Source: Metallyticus violacea
Taxonomy: Eukaryota; Arthropoda; Insecta; Mantodea; Metallyticidae
DNA length: 64,000 bases
Assembly (NCBI GenBank): GCA_030762175.1
Contig: CM060846.1
Span: 184,938,041 to 185,002,040 of the forward strand
Direction of reading: 5' to 3'
Positions 43,975 to 56,079 of this stretch are shown here, in pieces; position 1 is the stretch's first letter, and every line of letters starts with the position of its first letter. A program made the position numbers and the translations under genes. The notes beneath the pieces were generated by a model. It saw only the letters and a list, made by a program, of their open reading frames with translations, was not told the DNA's origin and made no database searches.

Positions 43975-44525
43975 GAACTTGCATAATGAAGCCAATCATA
44001 TAATTGATATTATTGTATGGTTTAGTTGAACTACACACTCTTGAAGATTCACTTACTTGTCATAATATATAAAACCAGTTTTGAGAACATTTCGTTCTCA
44101 TTATCAGCTAAGCTAAATGTCAACTGTTGGATAATTCGTTAAGCTGTGGGAATGTGTATTCTGCTCTGGTGGCTGTGTGATAAACTTGTAGTTTATGTTT
44201 TAATCCCCAGCAATGTTGAAGTTCATTAGACTGTCTTTGTATTTGTAGATGTAGATTTTCTCCTAAGTTGCTAATTCAGTAGGTTCTTATACTGGTTTTA
44301 ATAGTTTTGCTTTATTCACTAAGTCTTGATTTTCTGTCCAAAAGTGATGTGCTACTGCTGATTTCTCCATTTGCTTGTACTTTATGTTCCTGAAACATTC
44401 CTTTAACCGTATGCCTATGTTTCTCTTTGTTTTTCCAATGTAGATTTTTTCACATTCTGCACAATTTATTTTGTAAATACCTGCTTTTTTCTCTTGTGGA
44501 ATACTATCTTGTCTATCAGTAGGCT
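43975..44525 (-). mobile_element. Penelope-like element 3' fragment: GIY-YIG plus hammerhead-like tail
   Basis: Minus-strand text AGIYKINCAECEKIYIGKTK, RNIGIRLKECFRNIKYKQME and KSAVAHHFWTENQDL (44480-44320) is a clear GIY-YIG endonuclease. After the stop region comes a hammerhead-like core (44109-44071) with stem gagaac/gttctc but a mutated gaaac, then the conserved gtgaatcttcaagagtgtgt and a tail ending near 43975. The other arm of the inverted pair lacks this segment, so it is a later insertion. Confidence 0.85.
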
Positions 44526-45555
44526 TTTAACATTAAATCTGTATATATCATTGATGTTTTTTTATTCAATCTTCCTGCCATGCCTGTATAAACTTTGCCA
44601 CACTCACATGGTATTTTGTAAATTATTGTTGTGTTAAAGGGTCCCTGGGATCTTTGGCAGAACGAAACATTTGTCATAATTTAACTGTTGAATAAAAGTA
44701 GTTTAGGCCTTTTTTTCATTATTACACATTCAATGCACACAATCTTCAATGTAGCTAAAGAGCTTTGTGTTTTTTGTTTGATTGGGTATGAGATACTGTG
44801 GTTCAACTAGTATGAATAGCTTAATTGGTATTTTTATTGCGACATCTATTATTAAAACTTTACAGAGATGTTTTAGTTCATATTGTAGAACTTCTGGTTC
44901 TGTGATGATTTTAGTTTTATTTTTTTTGGTTAGATCTGTATTGAGATGTCTATCCATATTTGTATATTTTCTATAAACTTGATGGCCAAGGGTTCCTAAT
45001 AATTTCTTCTGATCTAATACATATAGAGAGGGAAATATGCTATTATTTTCTGTTTTCATAGTAAATTTAATATTGTCATATAAACTATTTAAGTTTTGTA
45101 AAAATAATAGAATTTTGTGCTATACATGTGGCTACATTACAAATGTGTCATCCACATATCTTAATCAAAGTGAAGGTTTATATTTGGCAGTATTTAAAGC
45201 CTTCTCCTTGAAGTGTTGCATGACAAAATTTACAACAGCAAAATTTATTCAGCTTCCCATAGCTGCTTCTGTTCATAGAAGTCTCCTCTGCACTAAAAGC
45301 AATTGGAGGTTAAAACATGCCTGAATAATATAATTTCTTCTCTTTTAAAATATGATTGTAGGAGCTCCAAAGTGTCCTTGATAGGTATTTTGGTAAGAAG
45401 AGTTTCAATAACAAAACTCACAAGTATATGAGTAGGCTTGATGTTAGTTTTGTTAATGATTTCCACAATTTTTTTAGAATCTAGAATGTTTCTTGGAAAT
45501 CATCAACTTATAACATTAGGCCTACTAATATCTTGATCTCTTTTTACCAACATAC

Positions 45556-46715
45556 CTTTGGAGCTCCTACAACCACACATTAAACTGAAGAAATTATATT
45601 ATTCTGGCACATCTTAACCTCCAGCTGCTTTAATTGAGGAGAAAACTGTAGTACAACTGAATATAAATCTTCACTCTTGTTAAGATATGTGGATGACACA
45701 TGTAATATGCCCACATGAAGTGCACAAACTTAAATTCTTTTTAAAACACTTAAATAGTCTGTATGAAAATATTAAATTCATAATCATCAAAGTTCTTGGC
45801 CATCAAATTTATAAAATACTTACAAATATGGATACCTATCTCAAAGCAGATCTAACCAAAAAAAATCATAATTAAGACTTAAATACATTGCTCTAAACCA
45901 TTACAGAACTGGAACATCATAAAAATGAACTAGAACACCTCTGTAAAATTTTAAATCTATGGATATCATTATAAAAATATCAATTAAGCTATCCATTTTA
46001 GCTGAATCACAGTATCTCATACCCACTCAAAAAACAAAGAGCTTTTTAACCTACATAGAAGACTTCACTGTGCACATTGCATGTACAATAAAGAAAAAAT
46101 ATATGAACTACTTTTATATCACCATTTAAATTAGCATAGTCTTGGTTCTGCCAAAGATCCCAGGGACCCTCTGACACAGCAGAAATTTGCAGAATACTAT
46201 GCGAGTGTGGCAAAGTTTATATAGGCATGACAGGAAGATCGATTAATAAATGATTAGAAGAACATCAATGATATCTATATCTCAATCAACTAGAATGATC
46301 TGTCATTGCAGAATATGCCCTGAATGAATGTCTTGGTATACACTTTAATAAAACACAAGTAGCTGCCAAAACAAAAGGCTTTTTAGTCTGGCTAGAAGGG
46401 AAGCATTAGAAAGTCAATAGCACCCAAACAATATCATTAGAGATAATGGATATTGCCTAAGCAGCATGTGGAAGCTGATTCTTTAAATGACTATCCCTTC
46501 CCTCCTCCCCAACTCAGGCAATATCAATTGACCTTCGCTCTAAAAACACACAGTAATAAATCAATACAGTCGCAATGTTCAAGCAGTCAGTGCTTTTATC
46601 TCCACTGATGTTGCTGATGACAGAAGCTGACAAAGGTTTGGTTTTTAATTAAATCATGAACAATGGTAAAAAATCCTGGAAGTTTTTAACTGGATTAATA
46701 ACAACACCAGCTATG
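45556..46715 (+). mobile_element. Penelope-like element, right arm of the inverted pair
   Basis: + strand text: YVDDT-like block near 45680 (ICG-WMT in frame-shifted form), FLKHLNSLYENIKFII, IYKILTNMDTYLKADLTKK, then CECGKVYIGMTGRSINK (GIY-YIG, 46200-46250), HFNKTQVAAKTKGFLVW and a tail to about 46715. This is the CxCGxxYIGxTGRS subtype of Penelope endonuclease, different from that at 20026. Stops and frame changes throughout. Confidence 0.82.
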
Positions 46716-46842
46716 AAAGTTCAAGATTTATCTAATCATTATTATATATGTTCATTGGTATTCTTAGGGATGTCTGCTGATGGTATATTTTTTGCAGTAA
46801 GCTCCTTTGATAATACGTAATTAATATAAACTCTTATTTCAG

Positions 46843-47067
46843 GCTGCTGGAACTGAACATCCATCACTCTTCGTACAATTCTTTTTTGCAAAGGAGCCAC
46901 ATTGGATCCATTCTGCTCCTCAGTCTTTAAGGCACAATGGTATTTTAGACTGTGAATTCAGGTTCCAGCATACTAAAGCACTAAAAGGTTGTCAAGTGAT
47001 CATGACCAGTGAAGATCAGGTTTTTGTTAGACTGGCAGAACCTCTAAGAGCTCTTACTCAGGGCCAG
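46843..47067 (+). CDS. TRMU: TRMU internal exon: start of C-terminal domain
   Basis: A 75-codon exon between an acceptor (ttatttcag, ag at 46841-46842) and the donor gtaagt at 47068. It reads AAGTEHPSLFVQFFF, then EPHWIHSAPQSL, CEFRFQHTKALKGC and EDQVFVRLAEPLRALTQGQ. The H-P-x-L-[FY] start, the W-I-x-x-x-P strand, the C-x-[FV]-R-[FY]-R/Q-H block and the closing A-x-x-x-G-Q motif match the C-terminal beta-barrel of TRMU/MnmA, which helps bind the tRNA substrate. The exon starts and ends in phase 0, so it joins cleanly to both neighbouring exons. No stops or frameshifts are present. Confidence 0.95.
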
Positions 47068-47518
47068 GTAAGTTTCTAAAGTTTGCATAAAACTGAAACT
47101 TTAGGGAGATAAATGATTTTTTTTCATTGTCAGCTTGTCATATTTAAGTTGTTATAGCCTTCTAACTTTGGGTGAAATTTCATGTTTCTATTTACCAAAA
47201 TATTTACGGCATCTTTTTGAGAAAAAAATCTTTAGATATTCTTCTTTTGGAGACTGGTTAAGGATGCTGGAAGTAATACGGGTTCATAAAACAAATTTTT
47301 CATTTAACTCTTAAAAGTCTAGAAAGGTTTCCATAGTGGAATTGGGTTTTTCTTTTCTTTTTGAAGCATTCAAAAACCCAAAAATGAGATTTTGAAAATG
47401 GTGTCTCCATGCCATACTCACATTGTTATTATTCAGGGAGACCAGAATATTCAATTTTACGTTAAGTTACTTTTGTTTTATGACTGGTCAACTTTTTATT
47501 GATAGTTAACTTCTTTGA
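47068..47518. other. Start of TRMU intron 3
   Basis: Nothing recognised. Confidence 0.45.
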
Positions 47519-47525
47519 TCATAAT

Positions 47526-47808
47526 GGTATCACTGCCACTGGTGGCCAAGGTCATCAAGGCATGAACTGGAGGTCTGGGGTTGGAATTGTGCCAGGACCA
47601 TCCTCCCTGACTGATGTTTTTTGCAGATTTTCCTCAGTCCCCATAAATGGCAAATGCTGGGGAGGTGCCCTAAACTTAGACCTGGAATGTTTCCTTCTTT
47701 AAAAAAAATCCTTCCCTAATATATAATTTCATCTAATGTATCATCAGTGTCCACTGCCTGTGATGTCTCAGTAGTAAAAATGGGCGTTAAACACCATTAA
47801 AAAAAAAA
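47526..47808 (+). repeat. SINE-B, near full length
   Basis: + strand head (actggtggccaaggtcatca, B-box-like ggggttggaattg), body and 3' end (atgggcgttaaacaccatta) with a poly(A) tail at 47798-47808. Flanks taatggtatcact and taatgacatcact look like a diverged target pair. Confidence 0.9.
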
Positions 47809-48529
47809 AATAATGACATCACTTGATGTCTCTTTGGCACACCTATTTTAATTTTAAATTTGGGGGGCATAAGTTTGTATTCATATGCAGTGAGATGCTG
47901 TATTTTTTATAAAAATTTTATCAAGTGGTTTAGTTTTAGCCACAATAAATAAAACTAATTTAAAAAGAACAAATATTGTAAGATAACTTTGGCCCTCACT
48001 TCAACATATGCACTCAAAAAGAATTTTTTTTTACATACAACTTATGTGACAATGCTTTTATTGCAAATAATATGCAATGTGTCCAAAAATAACCTGTATA
48101 ATTATTAACTGGTATAATATCATAATGGTGTATTTTACAATCTGCAATGTGGTGTCATTAGAAAAATGGCTCAAGCAATTTCTATTTTGAATATTCCAGC
48201 CTTCCTTATTGCTGGTAATCACATTAGATGGATCTGAAATGTGATTTACTGCAAGCAAAAGGTTCACTGCTGGTGACTTTGAAATGCAATTTACTGTGAG
48301 TAGAAAGCTTTTTTTTCCTTAGCAACAGAGGCAAACAATCCAACAAAATATAAAAAGTACATTTAATTTAATTGAATCCAATAACAATTCATCTGGTGTG
48401 TTTTGGAATGTGCTAAAACATTGGAATGTAGTGGCAGGATAGCAAACTTTTAGGATGCATTTTTATTGAGAGGTATGACAAGTTAATTGTGTAGAGGTGT
48501 TCTGATTTTCTGGAAAAGGAATGCATATG
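47809..48529. other. Unassigned intron sequence
   Basis: Contains a 69-codon minus-strand open frame (48058-48267) of no recognised family. Confidence 0.35.
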
Positions 48530-49745
48530 CAAATGGAAAAGGTCATTCAGGGCAATGCAGAAGTTGTAGGACATGAAGAGGATTTGTTTGCATGCAGCCC
48601 TAAGAAGTCAGTGCAGTCAGCTGGAAGTTAAATGTTTCTAAATCTACTGTGTCTAAGATCCTGCATACTCATCTGATTTGGTTTATTTGCAGATGCTCTT
48701 TAACATCTCAGGTCATCAGCATCCCATTCAATTCATGGCGTGAAACAGCAGACAAATTTTGCTCAGCAGCCTCTTTTTTCAGGCTTGAGGTTCTTTATCG
48801 TGTCGTAAATGTATGACACGGGACCCACTGTTTTACTGAAGAAAGCCATAATTAGGATTTTTACACCCAAAAAAATCCATCAGTCCTGGCCAAGATTGAA
48901 CCCACGATCTTGGTTTAGGAGGCAAGTATGGTTATCACTTCACCACCAGGACCGACACATACTCGTCTGAAATTGCAGCCTTACAAATTGCAATTGGTGT
49001 ATTAGTTGAAACCAGACAATCTTAGAAAATGATTCAATTTTTGCAAAAATTTGCTGGTATTGGTGAAGAATGAGGAAGATCTGCTTTCAAGAATAATTTG
49101 TTTTAATGAAACAACTTTCCATCTCTGTGAAAGAGTTTTTAGAATATGGGAAGCAACATTCCATATGCTGTTGTGGAGATTATATGTCACTCGCCACAAG
49201 TGAATGTCTATTGTGATAGTGGAAAGCATATAGCCCATTCTTCTTCTTAGGGAATACTATTGCAGTAACTGAGTACCTGAATATGCTGACTGAGTGGTTA
49301 TTTCTGCAATTGGAAGAGGATAAAGATAATCAAAAATAGACAATTCTTATACCATCAAGATAGAGCACCATCCCAGTGTCATTACTGGGTTTAAAAACAT
49401 CTGAATAATCTACTCCCAGAAAATGGATTTAGTGTGCCAGAGTAATAGTGTCTTCTGGAAGTGGTTACCTGGCCATCTACCTAACTGCCTTTGACTTCTT
49501 TTGATACGGTTATATAAAGGTTTGCATCTTTGTACCTGCACTACCTCAGGATCTGAAACAGATGCAAGAACATATCACTGCTCCCAACCGTAGATGCAGG
49601 CATGCTTGGAGAACATGTGAATATTGGCTTGATGTCTGCCATGCAACACAAGGGGCTCTTATTGAGGGCATGTGAGATAAGAACAAGAACTTTTGAATTG
49701 TTCTTTCTAAAGATACAGTTCATAAGTATTGATGGCATGTCACTT
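48530..49745 (+). pseudogene. Mariner-like transposase relic, split by a Meta-type SINE
   Basis: + strand text: EVVGHEEDLFACSPKKSVQS, then VSKSTVSKILHTRLKLQPYK-like text across the SINE, QILAKIEEDEDFL counterpart KNLLVLVKNEEDLLSRIICF, NETTFHLCERVFRIWEATFH (catalytic block with Asp replaced), and the closing ALPQDLKQMQEHITA..CEYWLDVCHATQGALIEGM. The order matches mariner-type transposases with a DUF4817-like N-terminus. Many frame breaks; the catalytic triad is not intact. Confidence 0.8.
48677..48957 (-). repeat. Meta-type SINE (family A), near full length
   Basis: Minus-strand copy, head at the high end and tail at 48677. Target copies catactcatctga (48664-48676) and catactcgtctga (48958-48970) differ at one base. 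It splits the mariner relic between its KILHT block and the following region. Confidence 0.93.
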
Positions 49746-50440
49746 TAAGATGGAAGTTATTTGTAGACACCTTGTATATATGGGCAATATTGTTATAAAT
49801 ATAAATGGCATTTCTAATTTAGCAACTAAGTTTAGAAAGCATAAAATTGTGAGAGTGTTGGCTATGTTAAAATCACAGAAAATGTAAATACTAAAATATA
49901 TATTGCCAAAGAATTTATTTTCATAATTGAAAGCATAACCACCTCCAAAAAAAATCATTATAAGGCTTATTTTAGATTTGCATATGGAATGATTGCATTA
50001 GCAAGGGAGAAATGCAACCCAAATATTTTCTTGTAGTGTCTGTCCATACCAATGCTAATGAGGCAAATCCTTAAATGAGGATTATGATATCACACCAAGC
50101 AGGTATTTAAGTAAGTCTGTCCTAACATCAGGTGTTTTCTTGGTTAACCCAAAGGCCAGTTGCAAATATCAAGCATATCCCCCAAAATAGTGATTGGAGC
50201 TTTAAATTTAGTGAAAGCTAGTATGCTAGACTTCGGTATTTGTTTTAATAATGAATGCTTGTGGAAGATTAATAATTTTTTAAGAACTGGAAATAGCACT
50301 TGGCTCACATCAGACTTGAATATAACTATGGTGAATGACTAAAGGGTTTTGATATTTTTTTAAATCCATGGTAATTAAAGCCAGCTTGAGAAATAGAAGG
50401 ATCAAAAGGAAGAGAAAGTAAAATGAAATTGGAAAGATGT
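49746..50440. other. Unassigned intron sequence
   Basis: No element recognised. Confidence 0.4.
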
Positions 50441-50518
50441 TTTTTTTTTTTTTTTTTTTTTTTTTGAGTAGTGTTTAACGCCCGTTTTCACTACTGAGGC
50501 ACCACAGGCGGTGGAAAG
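50441..50518 (-). repeat. SINE-B 3' end fragment with long poly(A)
   Basis: Only the last 50 bases of family B (gtttaacgcccgttttcact on the + strand, minus-oriented element) with a 25-base poly(T) on the + strand, that is, a poly(A) tail. A very short, recently truncated retrocopy. Confidence 0.85.
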
Positions 50519-50888
50519 ATGTTGTATAGGCTGCTGAGTAACTTTAAATTTGAAGTCAATGTTGTAACATGTCTATTCCAAAACTAGAAATTTTTCAACT
50601 TAAGATAAACTTTTCTCATAGAAATAGAAAATTGGGTGCTTATACATATTGTGCAGTCTGTGCATGGACTCATTAGTTGCTATGAAGCAAATCTCTGTTT
50701 CTCTCCCTTCTTCCTTTTATCCATATGGTAACCTACTCCCTGTGTCCTTTATTTTATTGGTATAGACTGGTGAGGAAATATTAAATATGATGACATCATA
50801 ACTTTACTCTGAGGGTACTGAGAGTGTGTCTGGAATGACTCAGAAAGGGGAAGGGGGAGGAACTTTGAGGGGTATAGATAGAAAATTC
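50519..50888. other. Unassigned intron sequence
   Basis: Nothing recognised. Confidence 0.4.
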
Positions 50889-51406
50889 TGTTCTGTCTCC
50901 ATTGCCTTTGAACATCAACAACTTTCTCGGTTTTCCAATATTACTTCAAAATTGCTTTCCGCTGTTCAAAAGATAATCTTGGCTCCATTTTTGTAGCAAT
51001 GTAGATAATGTAATGTGAGTCATATATCTTTACAGAACATTATACGATAATCTTGGCTTTTGTTATTGAATTAAAAGTAAAACTTCTAAAATCATGTCAA
51101 TATATTAAACTCTCTTGATGTTTCACATTAAAACTTTTTTTATTAAAAAGTAAGTTGGGACTAGTTTCATGAGTCACTTGCACTTGATAGTTTCACTGTG
51201 TGGATTCCTACATTCATTTTTAATTTAATCTTGGCTTTGTTTGTTCATTGTTGATTTACATGTCACATAGTAATGCTATCATAATGTATGTGAGTCACAT
51301 CTGTTTACAGAACATCATACTACACATTACTGTTGTTTTTCAGTGCAACTATGAAAAATATGAAATAGATATCTACTTGAAAGTGTGTATACATTTTTTG
51401 ACACCC
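50889..51406 (-). mobile_element. Mariner-like element 5' end, minus strand, with Penelope tail inserted
   Basis: The end at 51406-51381 (tgtcaaaaaatgtatacaca on the minus strand) matches the TIR of the element at 17207. The minus-strand N-terminus reads MEPRLSFEQRKAILK and then YWKTEKVVDVQRQWR, the same protein as at 17449. The element stops at about 50889 inside the DNA-binding domain. A foreign piece at about 51062-51215 separates the promoter-proximal part from the TIR. Confidence 0.75.
51062..51215 (-). mobile_element. Penelope-like tail, degenerate, in the mariner fragment
   Basis: The minus strand carries atgaaactagtcccaac (the gaaac-ta-gtc block of a hammerhead-like core, 51154-51175) and further on aatgtgaaacatcaagagag, resembling the shared tail motif, then gacatgattttag as at 10945-10960. 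The ctganga part reads ctatcaa, so the core is broken. Confidence 0.5.
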
Positions 51407-51919
51407 TCGGTATTTTATACAATTTTTTAAAATAATCTTGAACACAAAAATTATAATAGTTCATCAGCATGTTACAGACATGTAAAATTTAAAACACCAC
51501 CTTTGAGAAAAAAAGAGAAATTAATGCAGGTTTGCATTAATTATAAAATTTTCATTAAGGTAATTTAGATTGAATATATTAAATTTTGAACACATACGTT
51601 TAATTTTGAAAAATAATACAGATTTGATTGTCTTGCCTGTAGTGTGTATCGGCCCACCTATGAAAACTTCGCTGAAATGCAGCTTGGGTCACCAGTGCCC
51701 CAAACATCATGAGTGTAAATGAAGCCTTGTATATTATGTCATTTCATCATGAAGGTGCTTGTTTGGCTGTCTATAGCAAAGGAGACATTTTTCTGCATAT
51801 ACTGCAGCAGCAGTGACCAGCTAACCACAAAATAATTTTTATTTTTGCCAGAAATTTTTACCCTACCACTTTATTTGCAAAACACATATTTTATAGGGAA
51901 CAATACAAAAACATATTTA
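51407..51919. other. Unassigned intron sequence
   Basis: Nothing recognised. Confidence 0.4.
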
Positions 51920-54135
51920 TTTACATAAACTTTGCACAATTTAATAGATGGAATCTTACAAGGTCATTCTTGAGTGTCTTTCATTGATACAATTGATGCA
52001 CATTTTAGGTTTTCCTGAGCAGTCATTGCAGAAGGTTGAACTTCCTTGGTTCTGTTGTCTGCTGTGTTTTTGCCTTGCTGAGCAAAAATCCTTTTGTAGC
52101 ATAATATGCAGTGTGACCGAAATGTTCTAGTTGGTCCCTCAATTTTTTCCAAAGTATAGAGGATTGGCACATGGAGCATATCAGTGTAAATGCAAGACAA
52201 TTGACTCTGAAAATGTGAAATGACATTTCTTTACAATGTAGAATCCAGGCATTTACTGTAGAAGTCCCTGGTAAGAGCTCTATTGCAACTTTTCTCCTTC
52301 ATTTCACCCCTTTTCTTAATGGTGAATAATAGAAAGACAACTGGCCATTGAGATGAATGCCTTTTTTAATGTTGTTGTACTCTGTACAGCCTTTGGTTTC
52401 ATTATAGCTTCTTCTTTTCTGTTCTTTTTTCTGGTCCTCTAAAACATCAGTATGTCAGGAACCATTGAGATCATCAGAACTCTCCTTTTATCCACCCAGT
52501 AAATAATTTTGACTCCATTTTTGTTCTGTACTCTACATATATGCCCCTATTAAGCTTTTTCTTCACAATATCCTTGGGAAATCCTGTTGTATTTGGATGA
52601 ATTGTTCTACAGAGAGGCATATTTTTATCTAACAACTTATGTGCTAGAGAAATACTTGTGTAGAAATTGTTGCATTTTTCAAACAGAGGCTCACATTTTT
52701 TCATAGTGATAGACTCTGGGTGATCTGCACCTTTTAGTTTGTCTTTCCCTTGATAGATTTGTAAGGCATAAATATAGCCTTCCTTTGTACAAATTTTGTA
52801 CAGTTTTACACCATACTTGTGACACTTGTTCCAGATATACTGCCTTAAAAGCAGTCTTCCTCTCCAAGGAATCATAGATTCATTGACTATCATATCTCTC
52901 CCAGGGAATAGAGCATTTTGAAAGTTACTCTGCAGATTTTGAACAAACACCTGTACTTGTAAGTCCTGTCATTTACATTTCTAGGAGCATTGTTATCAAC
53001 AGAAGGCCAGCAAGACAACAGTGCTAGAAATTGATCATGAAGCATAGTGGTTTATAACTTTGTTTTTGTACAATGGGTTCTTTGACCAATAAAGTGAAAT
53101 TTCTGGGATCTTATTTAACCGCATAATTAGCATTATGCCAATAAACTTGCTCATTTCTTCCTCAGAAGCGTGAACCCAATTGGCTAGACAAGATTTCTGT
53201 TTTGGCTGGTATTTTGGACAGATTCTGTGCTGCATATCTGTTTTTTTTCCATAACCATATTGTTAAATATATCTTGTGTTACCAGTATTATTTTGTAATT
53301 ATTAGAAGGGATGTCAAAATTGGTGGAAATATTAACATGTGAATCCCGATTGAAAGTTACTGTTGCTATATTGTTTTCTCTAATTGGGTTCCAAATTGGG
53401 GTATAATTTCCTTCAATGCCATTATCAGAGTTATATATGGTATCGTGAACCTCATCTTCAGAATAGGAGTCATCACTTATATTTAAATCAGAAGATAATA
53501 TTGAATCCTGGAGATTGTAAGCTGCATCATCATCAGATGCAGGAGAAAAGTCGCATTCACTGGAGTCACTTTGATTTAGGTAATAGTTCTCATAAGAGCA
53601 TATTCCTTCTTCATCTAATGGTATACTACATCTTCGTCTCCCAGATGAGATGGATCCATTTCTAGCTAAAAATGCAAAGAAACTTGTTTAGGACAAGTAT
53701 CAAACAATAATTATTATAATATGTAAATAAACATCTCATAACTGTAAACAATATTTTGCTACATACCTTAGAGCAGCTATTCTTGCCTGCTAGCACTAAC
53801 AAATGATGGGGTGTGTATTTTCTTTCCAAAAATAAGTGATCTGTTTTCTGCAGCGCTTGGCATTAAAACAGTGCAGCACAACAATCAGGACACATGAGCA
53901 ATAATAAAACCAGTGCGTAAAAGTGTTATCAGGTCACAGATGAACCGAACAAAAGTAATAACGTATTTGAATAATTTATCACATACTGAATACATACCTT
54001 TGAGCCTTTTATAGCTTAGAATTTGATGTAATAATCATTTCTTCACTTTTGGAAAGTCACCAAAATTCATACCGACAGGGAGAAAAGAACTGCATTGGGA
54101 CAAATGATGGGCTGAACCGCAGGGATTGTGTTAAT
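51920..54135 (-). pseudogene. PiggyBac-like transposase (PGBD-type), minus strand
   Basis: From the high end, an acidic N-terminus (SECDFSPASDDDAAYNLQDS, NISDDSYSEDEVHDTIYNSD; 53600-53440), then ATVTFNRDSHVN, EEEMSKFIGIMLIMRLNKIP, EISLYWSKNPLY, a 158-codon open stretch (52950-52474) with DMIVNESMIPWRGRLLLRQY (D in the VDESM-like block), NKCHKYGVKLYKICTKEGYI, TSISLAHKLLDKNMPLCRTI and NTTGFPKDIVKKKLNRGI, and a Cys-rich C-terminus (SHCILCYKRIFAQQ). This is the complete piggyBac order. Stops between blocks show it is inactive. TTAA ends were not fixed; the outer limits are approximate. Confidence 0.85.
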
Positions 54136-55943
54136 ACCATAAAAAATAATAGATTTTTTATTGCTCTGATATAGGTATTATTAAAGACCCCTCCAATAAC
54201 CTATTAACAGTCTGATTGCTGTTGCATTGTATTTGCTGTGGAATGACAAAATGACAAAGTAACACTGAGAGCTTATTTTTTATTTATTTTAATTGTACAT
54301 TCAGCATTCTTTTATATTGTCCTTGTCTTTTCACTGATAATGTTTTTAGGCTGTGGATGCACTTTATAAAAAGTTATATAACCTATTTGCAGTTGATTAG
54401 CACCAGTAAGAGGGCTTTCAAGTATTTAGGTGACATATTTAACAGTAAAACTGTATTCAGCAGCTTCTTGTGTATGTATCCCACTTGTACCAGTGCATTC
54501 TTTTTGCATATTCTAATGCACGTTGAAAAATATAATTTTTGAAAGGCATACAATTAAATAAATAACCATTTTATAAAGTGTTTAACATGCTTAAATTGTA
54601 GATTTGGTAACTGTGTCAAAATGTATAACATTATTTATACACAGATTTATTAAAATGATTTTATGCTTAGTATTTTAATTTAAAGTACATTCTGACCTAC
54701 AATTTAGTTAATGTTTAATATTTTAACAATCAGCTAGCTATTTATGTGAGCAGATACTTGTTTTGGTCAAACAATGCAATGAGCAGGAGGATAAGGACCT
54801 GTGCAAGTGTAATAATACTAGTTGTGAGTGACATCACAAGGCCTAGTGCTGGCAAAGTTAATGCACTGTAATGCCATTAGGCATTAACCATTACTATGAC
54901 TAGAATTTTTATTTTAAGTGATTATACTTAAGCAACATTTCAGAACCTAATACGCATATTTAAATTTTCAAAATTTTATTGTTTCTTATATCAAGTCCCA
55001 AATTATATGTATTTTTGAACATAAATATAGTAGCACTCTTTAGATTTTTACATATGCACATTAAAAGTTGCATACCAGTACTCATTGCTGCACTAATTAA
55101 TACCAAGATGGTCTATAACTGATCTCACTGCAGAAAAAATTGGATAAATTATATATTTTATAATCATTTTATCCTGGGTAGTTCACATATCAAGCATTAG
55201 GCAACCAAACATGACAGAGTAAAAGCTTGTGAATAAAGAATTTAGATTTAGGAATTCTTATTCAAAAAACACAATTAAATGTCTTATTATGAAGGACATG
55301 AATAAAATATAATTACAGTTGTTTCAACAGGTACTTCTAAAGAAAATAAATAGTCTTCTAAGAAATATATTAGATAGTTTTTTATGACAATTACCTATAA
55401 TATGAAATTATAATGTAATTATATCAGCAGTCATGAGATTGAAAATAATCATTCATTTTCATGTTATGAGCAGATCTGCTAGATTGAAATATTCTTTTGC
55501 CATGTAAGTAGCATATGTACTTTATTGCATAAAGTGCAGACGTTCATGTGCTTCAGGTCTTTGATTCTGCGCATAGATAGTTTTAACCTTTCTTTGGAAT
55601 ATTACCAACTGCATTATGAGTTACTTTTCCTTATGACTCTTTGCAGACAGTTCTCTTGCTCACTGCAATTTGACTTTGATTACAGTTATGTTCAAAAATA
55701 TGTAAAGGACTTAGATATTTTGTATATAGGACCACAAATTTTTTGTCACATCTCACTATATTTATGACACAAAGTTCTTGAGCCAGTTCCTTCAAATAAT
55801 CATTTTTTTCTGAATGCTATTTTGTGTGCTGTTTTTCCCATTGGTAATTAGTTTTATGAAACAAAACATATGAATTGTATGCTGTAATGTCAGTAAGATT
55901 GCATAGAAATATCATTGTCTGGACAACAAGAGTATTTTTTGGG
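54136..55943. other. Longest unassigned intron stretch
   Basis: About 1.8 kb of AT-rich sequence without a recognisable element or repeat. Confidence 0.45.
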
Positions 55944-56060
55944 GGTTTATTTATGGATACTCTTTAACATTTCAGGTCATGAGCAACCCATTCAAATCAG
56001 GGGGTAAAATAGTTGACAAATTTTGCTCAGAGGCCTCTTTTTTCAGGCTTGAGGTTAAAA
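55944..56060 (-). repeat. Meta-type SINE (family A), 3' fragment
   Basis: Minus-strand 3' third only (tttcaggtcatgagcaaccc, then ttttgctcagaggcctcttt on the + strand). 5'-truncated. Confidence 0.85.
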
Positions 56061-56079
56061 AAAAAACAAAGTATGCTTT

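Larger units (their letters stand above)
43302..45555 (-). mobile_element. Penelope-like element, left arm of an inverted pair, with nested insertions
   Basis: The minus strand reads VYRKYTNMDRHLNTDLTKKN (the YRKPTHTDxYL block) and LQYELKHLC, then a degenerate GIY-YIG region near 44660-44540 (CECGKVYTGMAGR-like), and a 3' tail down to 43302. It is the inverted partner of 45556-46715: for example, agggtccctgggatctttgg near 44639 pairs with its complement near 46153. It starts about 180 bases further 5' than its partner. It is hit by a SINE-B (43542-43846) and by another Penelope copy (about 43975-44525). Confidence 0.8.

Noticed and set aside
47499..47702. A 67-codon + strand frame
   Set aside because: It lies entirely within a SINE-B.
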